DNA from: Arachnia rubra | Lineage (GTDB): Bacteria > Actinomycetota > Actinomycetes > Propionibacteriales > Propionibacteriaceae | Direction: 5' to 3' | DNA length: 64,000 nucleotides | NCBI RefSeq assembly: GCF_019973735.1 | Contig: NZ_AP024463.1 | Location: 124,001-188,000 of the forward strand | In this document: positions 56,760 through 64,000 of the stretch, piece by piece | Layout of the letters: the number at the start of each line of letters is the position of its first letter | How positions within the stretch are numbered: the first letter of the stretch is position 1 | The notes under the pieces: generated by a model | What the model was told of the DNA's origin: nothing | Database searches by the model: none | The model's input: the letters and a program-made list of their open reading frames with translations, nothing else | Made by a program: the position numbers and the translations under genes

Positions 56760-56899
56760 CAAGTAAACGATCTCGAACACGTCTCGCTGAGGAGGAAGTG
56801 GGCGCTGTGCGGGCAGCCTGCGTGCAGGGCGTGAGCGTGAATGCGCTGGCGCGCTGGTTCGAGGTTCACTGGGGCACGGTGTGGGCGAAGACGCGATGA
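56760..56899 (+). pseudogene. Remnant of a helix-turn-helix (resolvase-type) protein
   Basis: The stretch RLAEEEVGAVRAACVQGVSV followed by NALARWFEVHWGTVWAKTR has the shape of a resolvase-type helix-turn-helix tail. No catalytic domain is nearby. Probably the last part of a lost gene. Confidence 0.35.
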
Positions 56900-56936
56900 C
56901 ACTTGGCAACTTCCCTGCGACAAGTAAACTTGCGGC

Positions 56937-57171
56937 ATGGAGTCGGAGCCCGGCATCCTCGACAGTGCCTACCGGCACGGCGTCACGGATGCGGCGATGC
57001 TCCATGCGTTCCGTTTCCCCTGTCCGCTATTTCGTGCACAACGACTCGATGACCATGTTCATCGGCCGCGATGAGACCGGCACCCTCGTAGAGGTTGGTG
57101 TGATCGAGTGGCACGGTGTTATCGCCATCGCTCACGCCATACGCCCGGCCCGAACCAAGTATCTGAGGTAA
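56937..57171 (+). pseudogene. Frameshifted type II toxin (DUF4258/RelE-like)
   Basis: From ATG 56937 the frame reads MESEPGILDSAYRHGVTDAA and MLHAFRFP; then the family continues in the next frame as VRYFVHNDSMTMFIGRD and LVEVGVIEWHGV...IAHAIRPARTKYLR. A single-base shift near 57020 joins them. The intact family is an about 85-aa toxin found with a small antitoxin in actinobacteria. Without sequencing error or recoding the toxin is inactive. The antitoxin follows 5 bp downstream. Confidence 0.65.
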
Positions 57172-57176
57172 ACCAC

Positions 57177-57449
57177 ATGACTCGACGCTCCATTGAAGAC
57201 ATCACGGCTCGTGCCGACGAGTTCGCCGACGCTTTCGAGAACTACGCCCCGAAGCTCGGCGATCAGGACGCGCCGCTCCCGCCTGCGATGGCGGTCAAGC
57301 TCGCCGCCTGGCGGCGTGACGCCGCCGAGAAAGAGCTTGCCGAGGCCGTGCGCGCTGCGCGCGAGCAACGCCTGTCCTGGCGCGAGGTAGGCGAGGCGAT
57401 CGGCACGAGCGGCGAAGCCGCCCGGCAGCGTTATAGTGCGACGGCATGA
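57177..57449 (+). CDS. Antitoxin-like protein
   Basis: 90 aa, ATG 57177 with GAGG upstream. Mostly helical; the C-terminal half LSWREVGEAIGTSGEAARQRYSA is a helix-turn-helix typical of antitoxins paired with DUF4258-like toxins. Its partner immediately upstream is frameshifted, so the antitoxin may be an orphan. The next gene overlaps by ATGA. Confidence 0.7.
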   Translation: MTRRSIEDITARADEFADAFENYAPKLGDQDAPLPPAMAVKLAAWRRDAAEKELAEAVRAAREQRLSWREVGEAIGTSGEAARQRYSATA

Positions 57450-57850
57450 CCGGCGGCTCGATCATGCGACGCATCAACGGTGAGAAGTTCGGACGGTGGA
57501 GCCTTCGACTCGACGCCGCCTACTGCACGATGCTGGGCGCTGCCGTGGCACTGTTCGCCGGGCCAGTCTCCGAGGGTGTCGCACTGCCCCCGCCGCTCAT
57601 CGTTGCCACCGGTGTTGCTGTGGTGGTGTGGGCGGGCGGCATCATGTGGATGCTCGCGCGTCTGCCGCTGCGCTCCGCGCTTCGCTTCGTCATGGCCGCC
57701 AATATGCTCGCTGCTCTTGCAGTCGGGGTCGTCCCTGCAACCGCCACGACGCTACTGACCATGCTTGCAGTCGTGACAGTGGCGATCGACATCGCACTCT
57801 TCGCCACAAGCCAGGCGGTTGCGTTGCGGGCACTCCCCGCCAGAGGCTAA
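57446..57850 (+). CDS. Small membrane protein
   Basis: 134 aa with about four hydrophobic segments, e.g. LIVATGVAVVVWAGGIMWML and MLAALAVGVVPATATTLLTM. Start overlaps the antitoxin stop (ATGA), so it is coexpressed. Family not recognised. Confidence 0.6.
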   Translation: MTGGSIMRRINGEKFGRWSLRLDAAYCTMLGAAVALFAGPVSEGVALPPPLIVATGVAVVVWAGGIMWMLARLPLRSALRFVMAANMLAALAVGVVPATATTLLTMLAVVTVAIDIALFATSQAVALRALPARG

Positions 57851-57855
57851 CGCAA

Positions 57856-58005
57856 ATGAGCACCTGGAAGGCGGATCAGGATGTCGTAGAGTTCCCCTAC
57901 GGTCGACGCATCCGGAGTCGAGGACTGCACAAAAACTCACGCGGAAGCATTGAGCCAGAGTTCGGCGTCTACCTGCTCGGTCGTAACCCGAACATCACGA
58001 ACTGA
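57856..58005 (+). pseudogene. N-terminal fragment of a protein-tyrosine-phosphatase-like family
   Basis: 49 aa reading VVEFPYGRRIRSRGLHKN and PEFGVYLLGRNPN, which match the opening of an actinobacterial phosphatase-like family, but the protein stops before the catalytic loop. It is a truncated gene, with no continuation detected downstream. Confidence 0.5.
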
Positions 58006-58305
58006 CCCTCACACTGATGCGTTCTGGTGACATCGCCCGAGGGGCCAACGCGAACTGAGATTTCCATCGTCGCGTTGCTGCGCCCTGCGAGAGACCAGCG
58101 ATCATTCAGACGCTTCAAGTGGGTGGGATCGTGTGACTGTGGGCATCCGCCACACGCATACGGGCGAGTCGACGATTAGACTGCGAGCATCGCATGAATC
58201 TCGATGCTCTGAAGTTTGGTCATGCTGACGCTGCCCGCAAGGCCGCCGAGATGCACATCCTCGCCATCCGAGACACACTGCTTTCACTCAAGTAGAAGGG
58301 ACAGC
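58006..58305. other. Gap with a possible 33-codon frame
   Basis: 300 bp between the phosphatase fragment and osmC. A frame at 58194-58295 reads MNLDALKFGHADAARKAAEM and ends at TAG 11 bp before osmC; it may be a gene tail or chance. Nothing else is visible. Confidence 0.25.
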
Positions 58306-58776
58306 ATGCCCACCCACAGCTATGCACTCACGATCACTTGGACAGGAAACACTGGCGAGGGCACCACGAGCGCACGGGCGTACTCGCGAAACCACGAAGT
58401 TGCGGCAGACGGGCTTCCCACGATCTTGTCATCGGCCGACCCTGCGTTCCTCGGAGATGCAACGCGTTGGAACCCCGAGCAGTTCTACGTGGCCGCTCTC
58501 TCACAATGCCACATGCTCTGGTACCTCCGATTTGCAGCGAACGCCGGAATCGTGGTCACCGCTTACGAAGATCGGCCGACTGGCGTCATGACTCAAGACG
58601 CATCGGGAGCCGGGCAGTTCGAGAACGTCACGCTGAACCCTGTTGTGACGATTACCGCGGATAGCGATCCCAAACTCGCCGAGGAACTTCACCACCGCGT
58701 AGCGGACTACTGCTTCATCGCACGCTCGGTGCAGACACCTATCCACCACAATGTCACGATCAAAAGCGCTGGGTGA
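58306..58776 (+). CDS. OsmC/Ohr-family peroxiredoxin-like protein
   Basis: 156 aa, start ATG 58306 with AGAAGGG upstream. The family reads YALTITWTGN..., WNPEQFYVAALSQCHMLWYL with the first redox Cys (about residue 68), and CFIARSVQTPIHHNV with the second Cys (about 140). OsmC proteins reduce organic hydroperoxides through a Cys pair. Stands alone. Confidence 0.9.
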   Translation: MPTHSYALTITWTGNTGEGTTSARAYSRNHEVAADGLPTILSSADPAFLGDATRWNPEQFYVAALSQCHMLWYLRFAANAGIVVTAYEDRPTGVMTQDASGAGQFENVTLNPVVTITADSDPKLAEELHHRVADYCFIARSVQTPIHHNVTIKSAG

Positions 58777-58883
58777 ACACACGTTATTCCGAGCGCTGGC
58801 CGTCAGCTATGAGCGGACGGTAGCTCGGTCAAGCGATCAGCGAGACTGACTATTCACCGGACAGATCCGCTTCGCTGACTGAC

Positions 58884-59177
58884 GTGATGATGCGGGGAAC
58901 GGCGCGTCGATACAAGCTCAAAGAGACGCTGAAAGTGATCGCTCGTGATCTTGGCGCGAGCCGTCATTGCCTCGTCGCCTGGCTTCGGGATCATGGGGTC
59001 ACGATCCGTCGAGTAGTGTCCTTTGCTGAGCAGACGAAGGAGATACGCCACCGCTATTCGCAGGACAAGTCTCTAGTCACTATTGGAGAGAAAACCAGTT
59101 TCGATGCAGGAACAACATGTGATCACCTGATCGCGGTGCCAATGAGACTTCGAGGTTGTCACAGCTATGAACAGTAG
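58884..59177 (+). CDS. Helix-turn-helix protein, resolvase-tail-like, possibly degenerate
   Basis: 97 aa. KETLKVIARDLGASRHCLVA and WLRDHGVTIRR match the HTH region common at the end of actinobacterial recombinases; a second, worn HTH follows (RYSQDKSLVTIGEKTSFDAG). No catalytic domain. Could be a decayed DNA-binding protein. Confidence 0.4.
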   Translation: MMMRGTARRYKLKETLKVIARDLGASRHCLVAWLRDHGVTIRRVVSFAEQTKEIRHRYSQDKSLVTIGEKTSFDAGTTCDHLIAVPMRLRGCHSYEQ

Positions 59178-59483
59178 TTGGGTCCGCTCGTTCAACTGGT
59201 TTGTGACTTACGAGGCAGTCAGCTCGTTGGTAGCGTGGTTAGGGTGCCAGACTCTAGTGACGAACAAAGTGATGGTCCGTGCTGATGAGTAGTAGTTCTT
59301 CGAGAGGTGCGTCTTTCAGAGGTACCCAGGTAAGACCATCTGCGGGTCGCGGGTCCTGTGGCTGCAGGGCAACGAGGCTAGAAGATGTTCGAAGCGCGTT
59401 CGCCACTAACGTGCTCCCGGCCGGGTCAAGTCGATGCAGCTCAGGGCGCCAGCCGCGGGAACGACAGTAATCTAGAAGCCATT

Positions 59484-60557
59484 GGCGGTGTCAAGTGGTG
59501 GAAGCAACGAGTAGTTTCTGGAAAGCTTCTCGTGGGGTGAGGTAGCCGAGGGTGGCTCGGGGGCGTTCGTTCAGTTCTTCGGCGATGGCTGTGAGGTAGG
59601 GCTGGTGTTGGGGGATGGGAGTGCCTTTGGGTAGGTAGTCACGGATGAGTCGGTTGGTGTTCTCATTGCTGCCGCGTTCCCAGGGAGAGTGGGGATGGGC
59701 GAAGTACACCGGCATCTGGGTGGCCATGGTGAACGCGGCGTGCCGGGCCATCTCAGAGCCCTGATCCCAGGTCAGGGTGCCCTTCATCAATTCGGGCAGC
59801 CCAGTGATGTGGTCGATCAGGGCGTCACACACCCCGTCTGTGTTCTTGCCCTTCGGCAGGGCGAGGATCGTGACGAACCGGGTGGTTCGTTCGACGAGGG
59901 TGATCGCGGCTGTTCTGCCGTAGGCGCCGATGATCAAGTCTCCTTCCCAATGACCGGGAACCTTCCGTCCTGTAACCTCCTGAGGCCGCTGATCGATACT
60001 GACCATTCCCACAATCGGGGATTTCCGCTCACCCAAACGACGCCGGGACTGACGGCTAGTGCGTTTCGACCCGAGCATGACACCGTGCTCCCGCAGCGTC
60101 TTCTTCGGCATCGCATAAATCCAGGTGTAGATCGCTTCATGAGACACGCTCGCTCCTTGGGCCGTGGGGGAACCCTGACACGGTTCAAGCCTGTCACCCC
60201 CAGCCTCAGCACGTAATCTTCCCGCGATCTGACGTGGTGTACGAGACCTCCGAAGATCAGCAATCACCCGCTGCTTCAACACCAGATCAGCATCAATCTT
60301 GCGGGGCTTGGGCCGGGCACGCCGCCGCTGCGCAGCTACATCAGCAGCCACACACTTGTACCCCGTCTCACCCTGATTCCGGGCCACTTCCCGCGAAACC
60401 ACCGACACATCCCTACCAATCCGCCGAGCAATCTCACGTAACCCACACCCCTCCGCCAAGCCCCTCGCGATCCCAGCCCGATCCGTCACCGTCAACAACC
60501 GCCGCACCAACAACCCCTCCCTAACAAGCACTGTTGCTACGACCCTATGACACCACC
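59484..60557 (-). mobile_element. IS30-family insertion sequence, 1074 bp
   Basis: Imperfect terminal inverted repeats start GGCGGTGTCA (59484) and GGTGGTGTCA (complement ending 60557), continuing with GCAAC about 20 bp in. The 3-bp ATT at 59481-59483 and 60558-60560 is the target duplication, as expected for IS30. The element sits inside a LysR gene and is complete. Confidence 0.88.
59491..60507 (-). CDS. IS30-family transposase
   Basis: 338 aa from GTG 60507, with GGGAGGGG 6 nt upstream. N-terminal HTH GIARGLAEGCGLREIARRIG (residues about 11-30) and DDE catalytic core: HWEGDLIIGA, LTWDQGSEMARH, and SPWERGSNENTNRLIR (catalytic Glu). Full length for the family and no frameshift, so it may be active. 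In frame with the upstream LysR piece because of where the element landed. Confidence 0.93.
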   Translation of the reverse strand: MRRLLTVTDRAGIARGLAEGCGLREIARRIGRDVSVVSREVARNQGETGYKCVAADVAAQRRRARPKPRKIDADLVLKQRVIADLRRSRTPRQIAGRLRAEAGGDRLEPCQGSPTAQGASVSHEAIYTWIYAMPKKTLREHGVMLGSKRTSRQSRRRLGERKSPIVGMVSIDQRPQEVTGRKVPGHWEGDLIIGAYGRTAAITLVERTTRFVTILALPKGKNTDGVCDALIDHITGLPELMKGTLTWDQGSEMARHAAFTMATQMPVYFAHPHSPWERGSNENTNRLIRDYLPKGTPIPQHQPYLTAIAEELNERPRATLGYLTPREAFQKLLVASTT

Positions 60558-61235
60558 ATTTAGCGTATTCAGGTGCTCGTCGTTCATCGAACCAAAGCAA
60601 CGACTGTCCCAAGAGTTCGGCCCAGTTGATCTGCTGTTGTGCTGCGAGGTGATGGTCACTCTGAACCAAGACACCCAGCGGCGCTGTGCGCAGTTGTTCC
60701 GTCGTGGTGTGCGGCTGGCTCAAGGTAAGGGGGCCTCGTACGATCGCGGCATCGATCTCCCGCCCGAGTAGCTTCTCAGCGCGTGAGGAGTCAATTGGCT
60801 TGAAGCTGACATGAGCCCCGAACCTATGGACAAGGCTATCCAGCGTGTCGCGGTCGATGCCTCGCGGTACTCCCACCCTCTGCACGAATATGCCGTGTTG
60901 TCCGAGATCATTGAGCGCTTGAATTGTGCGGGTGGAGACCCCCACGAGCAGATTCCCAGCATCACTTAGACGCATGCCCGACGAAGAACGGTCGAACAGG
61001 CGGACGCCAAGCCGTCGTTCCAGTTGAGCTACCTGCTGGCTAAGACTGGGTTGACTAATGCCGATCCGTTCGGAAGCAGCTCTGACGGTTCCTTCTTCCG
61101 CGACGGCGAGAAAGTATCTCAGATGCAGCATGGAGATCTGGTCTATGGCACTCGCTTCATCCATAGTCTGAAGCCTATACCCCCGTATCGAATCTCGACC
61201 TTCCTGCTACATGCTGTGTATGGTGAACTGAGGCT

Positions 61236-61508
61236 ATGTTCATTATCGAAATCCATTACTCCGCGCCACTCACTGCCATAGACGAGGCTCTTGAAGACCA
61301 CAAGGCGTGGCTCGACGAACAGTACGATGCGGGTCTGTTTCTTGCTTCTGGAAGGCAAGAACCACGCACCGGCGGCATCATCATCGCTGCGGACCAGCCA
61401 AGAGACCAGGTTGAGACAATAGTGAGGGCAGACCCGTTCGCTGTTCGTGGTCTGGCACAACACACGATCATCGAGTTTTACCCGAGCCGTACGGTATTCA
61501 GAGAATAA
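61236..61508 (+). CDS. YciI-family protein
   Basis: 90 aa. The family motif is clear: MFIIEIHYSAPLTAIDEALE, HKAWLDEQYDAGLFLASGRQ, and DPFAVRGLAQHTIIEF. YciI proteins are small dimeric enzymes-like folds of uncertain reaction. It lies 71 bp from the divergent LysR gene that IS30 has split, so its former regulator is likely lost. Confidence 0.85.
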   Translation: MFIIEIHYSAPLTAIDEALEDHKAWLDEQYDAGLFLASGRQEPRTGGIIIAADQPRDQVETIVRADPFAVRGLAQHTIIEFYPSRTVFRE

Positions 61509-61512
61509 TAGG

Positions 61513-61728
61513 ATGTCATTTCTCATTGGTGGGCCACCGCAACCGATAGCACGAAGGCGATACTCACCAGCGACCAGGCTGCTTCTTGATGTCGTGGTCT
61601 ATGCCGTGGCTGCGGGACGCTACCCGTTTCTTTCCGAGAATCAACAAGGCCCCGTCGCGTTCCTTCTTGTGTTCGCTTATGGTGCCCTTCTCATTGCGCC
61701 TCACCTCGTATTCAAGAGACCAGAATAG
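61513..61728 (+). CDS. Hypothetical small membrane protein
   Basis: 71 aa (MSFLIGGPPQPIARRRYSPA) with two hydrophobic segments. It starts 4 bp after the YciI stop, so the two are likely coexpressed. No family recognised. Confidence 0.5.
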   Translation: MSFLIGGPPQPIARRRYSPATRLLLDVVVYAVAAGRYPFLSENQQGPVAFLLVFAYGALLIAPHLVFKRPE

Positions 61729-61743
61729 AGAGCCGCGAACTAG

Positions 61744-61818
61744 GAGGGCTATTCACGGGGGTGGAATCAACAAGATTTCTTGCCAAAGTTCGGTTGTTTG
61801 TGATTGTGAATAGGCTTC
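61744..61818. repeat. MITE-like inverted-repeat element d (75 bp)
   Basis: Ends GAGGGCTATTCA (61744-61755) and complement of GAAGCCTATTCA (61807-61818). Inner part CTTGCCAAAGTTCGGTTG resembles elements c and e. It directly precedes the second copy of the direct repeat. Confidence 0.65.
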
Positions 61819-61919
61819 CACTAGAAGCTATCTTGCAGTGCTGCCCGCAAAATCTATAACACTTCAAAATCGCCCCGCGATGATGCCGGGCAAGTATCAA
61901 AAACTTACGATTTGGTGGA
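61807..61919. repeat. Direct repeat, copy 2, abutting tRNA-Ala
   Basis: Homologue of 56516-56632, about 85 percent identical by eye over 105 bp. Ends where the tRNA-Ala gene begins (its 3' end, on the minus strand). The pair flanks about 5.2 kb containing the TA remnants, OsmC, the HTH fragment and the LysR/IS30 region. Confidence 0.75.
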
Positions 61920-61988
61920 GCATAGGGGACTCGAACCCCTAACTTCCACCTTGCAAAGGTGGCACTCTACCAATTGAGTTAATGCCCC
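61916..61988 (-). tRNA. tRNA-Ala (anticodon TGC)
   Basis: 73 nt on the minus strand. Acceptor stem GGGGCAT pairs with ATGCTCC; D-arm TAACTCAATTGGTAGAGT; anticodon stem-loop CCACC-TTTGCAA-GGTGG with TGC; T-arm GGGGTTCGAGTCCCC; discriminator A. CCA is not encoded. All arms fold normally. It marks the boundary between accessory DNA to the left and the next region. Confidence 0.96.
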
Positions 61989-62524
61989 AAGACTGGTACA
62001 GCATACCTGGTCCGCTGGGTTCTGGGAAACCAGCAGACCTGCGCCGGTCTTCAGCGCGGCCTGCTGGGGGACCGCCTCTCATGGCGGTCCAGCCGGTGCG
62101 GGTTCGCCGCGGCAGCAGCGAGCAGGCCATCACCGACGAGGCCGTCCAAGTCTCCGACGTGGGGAGGAATCCATTGGGTCACGGTTCCCTGCGAGCATGT
62201 CGGAGGGTGCGACCACTGCCGCTCCCCGGCGGTAGGCGTGTCCGAGGTTTCGGCGGCAGACGGATTGCCCCCGTGGGATCCGACGAGTTCAGCGTCCCGG
62301 GGTCTGCCGGCCGGCGTGGCAGGTGCTGCCCCTACTCCCTCCGGGCCTTGGGTCCGGTGCTCTTGCTGTCGAGCTACACGCCGCGCGGAGGACTCTACCG
62401 GTTTCCCAGGCCCGGGGTCTAATGCGGTCGTATTGCTCACGTGGACGCGGTGGTGCGATCGTATTCGCCTGGATATGGAGTGTTTCCTCACATCGCCTGC
62501 AGATCGGCCGTAAAGTGTTATTCC
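61989..62524. other. Gap between tRNA-Ala and TetR
   Basis: 536 bp with no gene I can support; several GC-rich short frames only. It should contain the tRNA promoter and the TetR promoter. Confidence 0.3.
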
Positions 62525-63157
62525 ATGTCACAACGAGGATCGGTTGAACGCATTCTCGACGCCGTCGTGAAACTCGTCGCCACGTACGGTCCCGATACGA
62601 CGACCGTACGCAACGTCGCGGCCGAGGCCGAGGTGTCGGTCGGTGCTGTCCAGCACCATTACAGAACCAAGGAGGAACTGCTGGTGGCGGCTATGACGGC
62701 CGCCGGTGACGAGTTCCGCCAGCTCGCCGTCGAGCGCACCGGTGCCGTCCAGGAGCCGCGGGAACAACTCCAGGCGCTCCTCCAGCTGCTCGCCTGCGTG
62801 TTTGATGAGGACCTGTCCCGCGGGGCCGTATGGACCGCGTTTGCGTCCAGGGCCGCGACCGACCCAAGCCTCCGGGCGCTGCACGTCGAGCAGCGGCAGC
62901 AGGTAGAGCAGATGCTGCGCGACGCCCTCAGCGCCGCCTATCCCGACTCTGGCATCGACTCCGACGACGCGGCCGGTCTGCTGGCGCTGTGCGACGGCAT
63001 AGCGGTTGCGCGTGCCGCGGAAGGTCCGCAGCGCATCGATTCCGGGCGGGCACAGCGCCTGGTGGAGCAGGCAATACAAGCGTATGAGCATCGGGGCAAT
63101 GCGCCGTCTGGGCGGATGGGTCCCCACGGCCGGCGTGGTCGTGGTCCACATCGGTGA
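62525..63157 (+). CDS. TetR-family regulator
   Basis: 210 aa from ATG 62525 (MSQRGSVERILDAVVK); helix-turn-helix TVRNVAAEAEVSVGAVQHHYR (residues about 28-48), resembling the TetR_C_6/BetI-like group. No obvious target gene is adjacent, so its role is unknown. Confidence 0.85.
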   Translation: MSQRGSVERILDAVVKLVATYGPDTTTVRNVAAEAEVSVGAVQHHYRTKEELLVAAMTAAGDEFRQLAVERTGAVQEPREQLQALLQLLACVFDEDLSRGAVWTAFASRAATDPSLRALHVEQRQQVEQMLRDALSAAYPDSGIDSDDAAGLLALCDGIAVARAAEGPQRIDSGRAQRLVEQAIQAYEHRGNAPSGRMGPHGRRGRGPHR

Positions 63158-63175
63158 GCTCAGGGTGGATCCCTG

Positions 63176-63251
63176 GAGGGTCATTCACGGGAGGTGTGGA
63201 ACCAGCAAATCCCTGCCAACACTCTGTTGGCCGCGGCCATGAATAAATCTC
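63176..63251. repeat. MITE-like inverted-repeat element e (76 bp)
   Basis: Ends GAGGGTCATTCA (63176-63187) and complement of GAGATTTATTCA (63240-63251). Inner sequence CCTGCCAACACTCTGTTGG is close to elements c and d. Confidence 0.65.
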
Positions 63252-63304
63252 TTGATCTCGATGAAGGCCCGGCGGGTTGACTAAGTCGGACTAGAATATG
63301 GGAC

Positions 63305-63453
63305 GTGGCTGTGGTGAATGTGCACGAAGCGAAAACACACCTGTCCCGCTTGGTTGGAACGCGTTGAGGACAGCGAGACGATCACGATCCGTTCATGCCC
63401 GGCCGGTGGTTGCCTTTCGGCTGGTGCCTCGGGGCTCTGTGGATATTCATTGA
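63305..63453 (+). pseudogene. Phd/YefM-type antitoxin, frameshifted
   Basis: Reads VAVVNVHEAKTHLSRLVG, then after a shift ERVEDSETITIR and PVVAFRLVPRGSVDIH with a stop at 63451. The first part is the typical start of Phd/VapB-like antitoxins. No PIN-domain toxin follows, and a single IS-like end (TGAATAAGCTTC, 63461-63472) lies right after it. Inactive remnant. Confidence 0.65.
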
Positions 63454-63565
63454 CTGCTCATGAATAAGCTTCAGAGCTCCATGCATTGGCAAATGGAAAT
63501 CGTCTGCGCCAAATTCTCGTGACACCTCTGACGTAAAGAGCGTCTTTAAAATGTATCTCCCTCAG

Positions 63566-64000
63566 TCATTTGACGCCCTGCGTCGGTAACTTTCGTCGAA
63601 AGTGCCATATAGCGAAGAAGCCGCTTAATGATAGTACTGTTAAGAGTAGTAATAGTACGCTAGCCAGAAGGTTGTTCTCTGTTGCAGGTATCCGAAATGC
63701 TCCTATGTAATGGATTACGCTATCTCCGCTAGCTGTGATCCATTGCCGTGGGTCCCATTTACCGAGCAAAGGGGTGAGATAATATAAGGCGAAGAACGTT
63801 ATCAAAGGGATCGAACGCTTCGTAAGTGAAGATCCCACGAATAGGCCAATCAGAACAAATACTGCTCCAATAAATACCGCAAAGCAGCTAAGGGCCAGTA
63901 ACTGCAGTAATGAGGGGGTTGGGGCCGGTGGTAATGTCTTATCGCTACCTCCCAAGAAAATGCCTAGGAAAGCGGATATTAAAGCGCTCATAAATGCCGT
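63566..64000 (-). CDS. Membrane protein, probably ABC-2-type permease, truncated by window edge
   Basis: 141 codons from ATG 63991, with the frame open further to the right edge, so the gene may extend beyond it. Three or four hydrophobic segments (LLALSCFAVFIGAVFVLIGL, IPLITFFALYYLTPLLG, LLASVLLLLLTVLSLSGFFA). The shape is that of the C-terminal half of an ABC-2-type or bacteriocin-immunity permease. GC is much lower than the window average. Family is a guess. Confidence 0.5.
   Translation of the reverse strand, partial: TAFMSALISAFLGIFLGGSDKTLPPAPTPSLLQLLALSCFAVFIGAVFVLIGLFVGSSLTKRSIPLITFFALYYLTPLLGKWDPRQWITASGDSVIHYIGAFRIPATENNLLASVLLLLLTVLSLSGFFAIWHFRRKLPTQGVK

Larger units (their letters stand above)
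59254..61164 (-). pseudogene. LysR-family regulator split by IS30
   Basis: The 5' part (61164 to 60558) encodes the LysR HTH (LRYFLAVAEEGTVRAASERI, SQPSLSQQVAQLERRLGVRL) and part of the effector domain up to ERRAPEYAKW. The remainder is on the other side of the IS at 59483-59254 (LLDYCRSRGWRPELHRLD up to stop TAG at 59254-59256). Removing the IS and one ATT restores a single frame of roughly 280 aa. A chimeric 557-codon frame runs from LysR straight into the transposase. It was divergent from the YciI gene at 61236. Confidence 0.9.

Noticed and set aside
63438..63472. Possible sixth MITE next to the Phd remnant
   Set aside because: Right end TGAATAAGCTTC fits, but the only left candidate (TGTGGATATTCA) is 35 bp away and a poor match.

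Overview
The window looks like chromosomal DNA of a high-GC actinobacterium. The evidence is GC-rich coding sequence with frequent GTG starts, ATGA-overlapped operons, typical actinobacterial families (type I PKS, class III lanthipeptide, ECF importer, MarR/TetR-style divergent units) and actinobacterial-style hairpin terminators without a U-tract. A propionibacterial-type host is plausible, but no marker gene here proves the genus.

Layout. 1-10312: the 3' part of a modular type I polyketide synthase (two complete modules, no thioesterase) translationally coupled to a phosphopantetheinyl transferase. 10388-11631: an IS3-type remnant and an intact IS5-type insertion sequence with 3-bp target duplication. 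12285-21986: a complete class III lanthipeptide (labionin-type) cluster: LanKC synthetase, two 40-aa precursor genes that are too short to stand out as long reading frames, an ABC exporter, an S9 oligopeptidase and an ATPase/FtsX-type permease pair. 22152-26002: an orphan NarL-type response regulator, a decayed IS256 transposase, and rmlB/rmlA. 26185-37107: acyl-CoA ligase with a membrane kinase-like protein, a BtuF-like binding protein, MFS/ArsR, TetR/SDR and a tandem pair of membrane-anchored beta-propeller paralogues. 37429-43903: an operon of ECF S-component, a triple fusion EcfA-EcfA-EcfT and an IrtAB-like ABC pair, preceded by a possible DtxR-type iron box. 44038-53756: GNAT, flavin monooxygenase/TetR with a clear operator, gene debris, VOC protein, a BsuBI/PstI-type restriction-modification pair, HXXEE membrane protein/TetR, and a secreted lipoprotein hydrolase.

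From about 54.2 kb to the right edge the sequence is a lower-GC, patchy accessory region: a predicted secreted bacteriocin-like protein overlapping a small membrane (immunity-like) protein, frameshifted toxin-antitoxin genes, truncated genes, an IS30 element that splits a LysR gene, a tRNA-Ala(TGC) gene and at least five 75-95 bp inverted-repeat elements. The ends of these small elements match the ends of the IS5-type element at 10.7 kb and two have perfect 3-bp target duplications, so they form a MITE-like family. Two of them bracket the bacteriocin/immunity cassette.

The most notable systems are (i) the lanthipeptide cluster, in which both precursors carry two Ser-x2-Ser-x3-Cys labionin motifs and a shared Lys19 just before the core although neither leader contains proline, and (ii) the MITE-bracketed putative bacteriocin/immunity cassette. 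All functional calls are from reading the sequence; no database search was possible.
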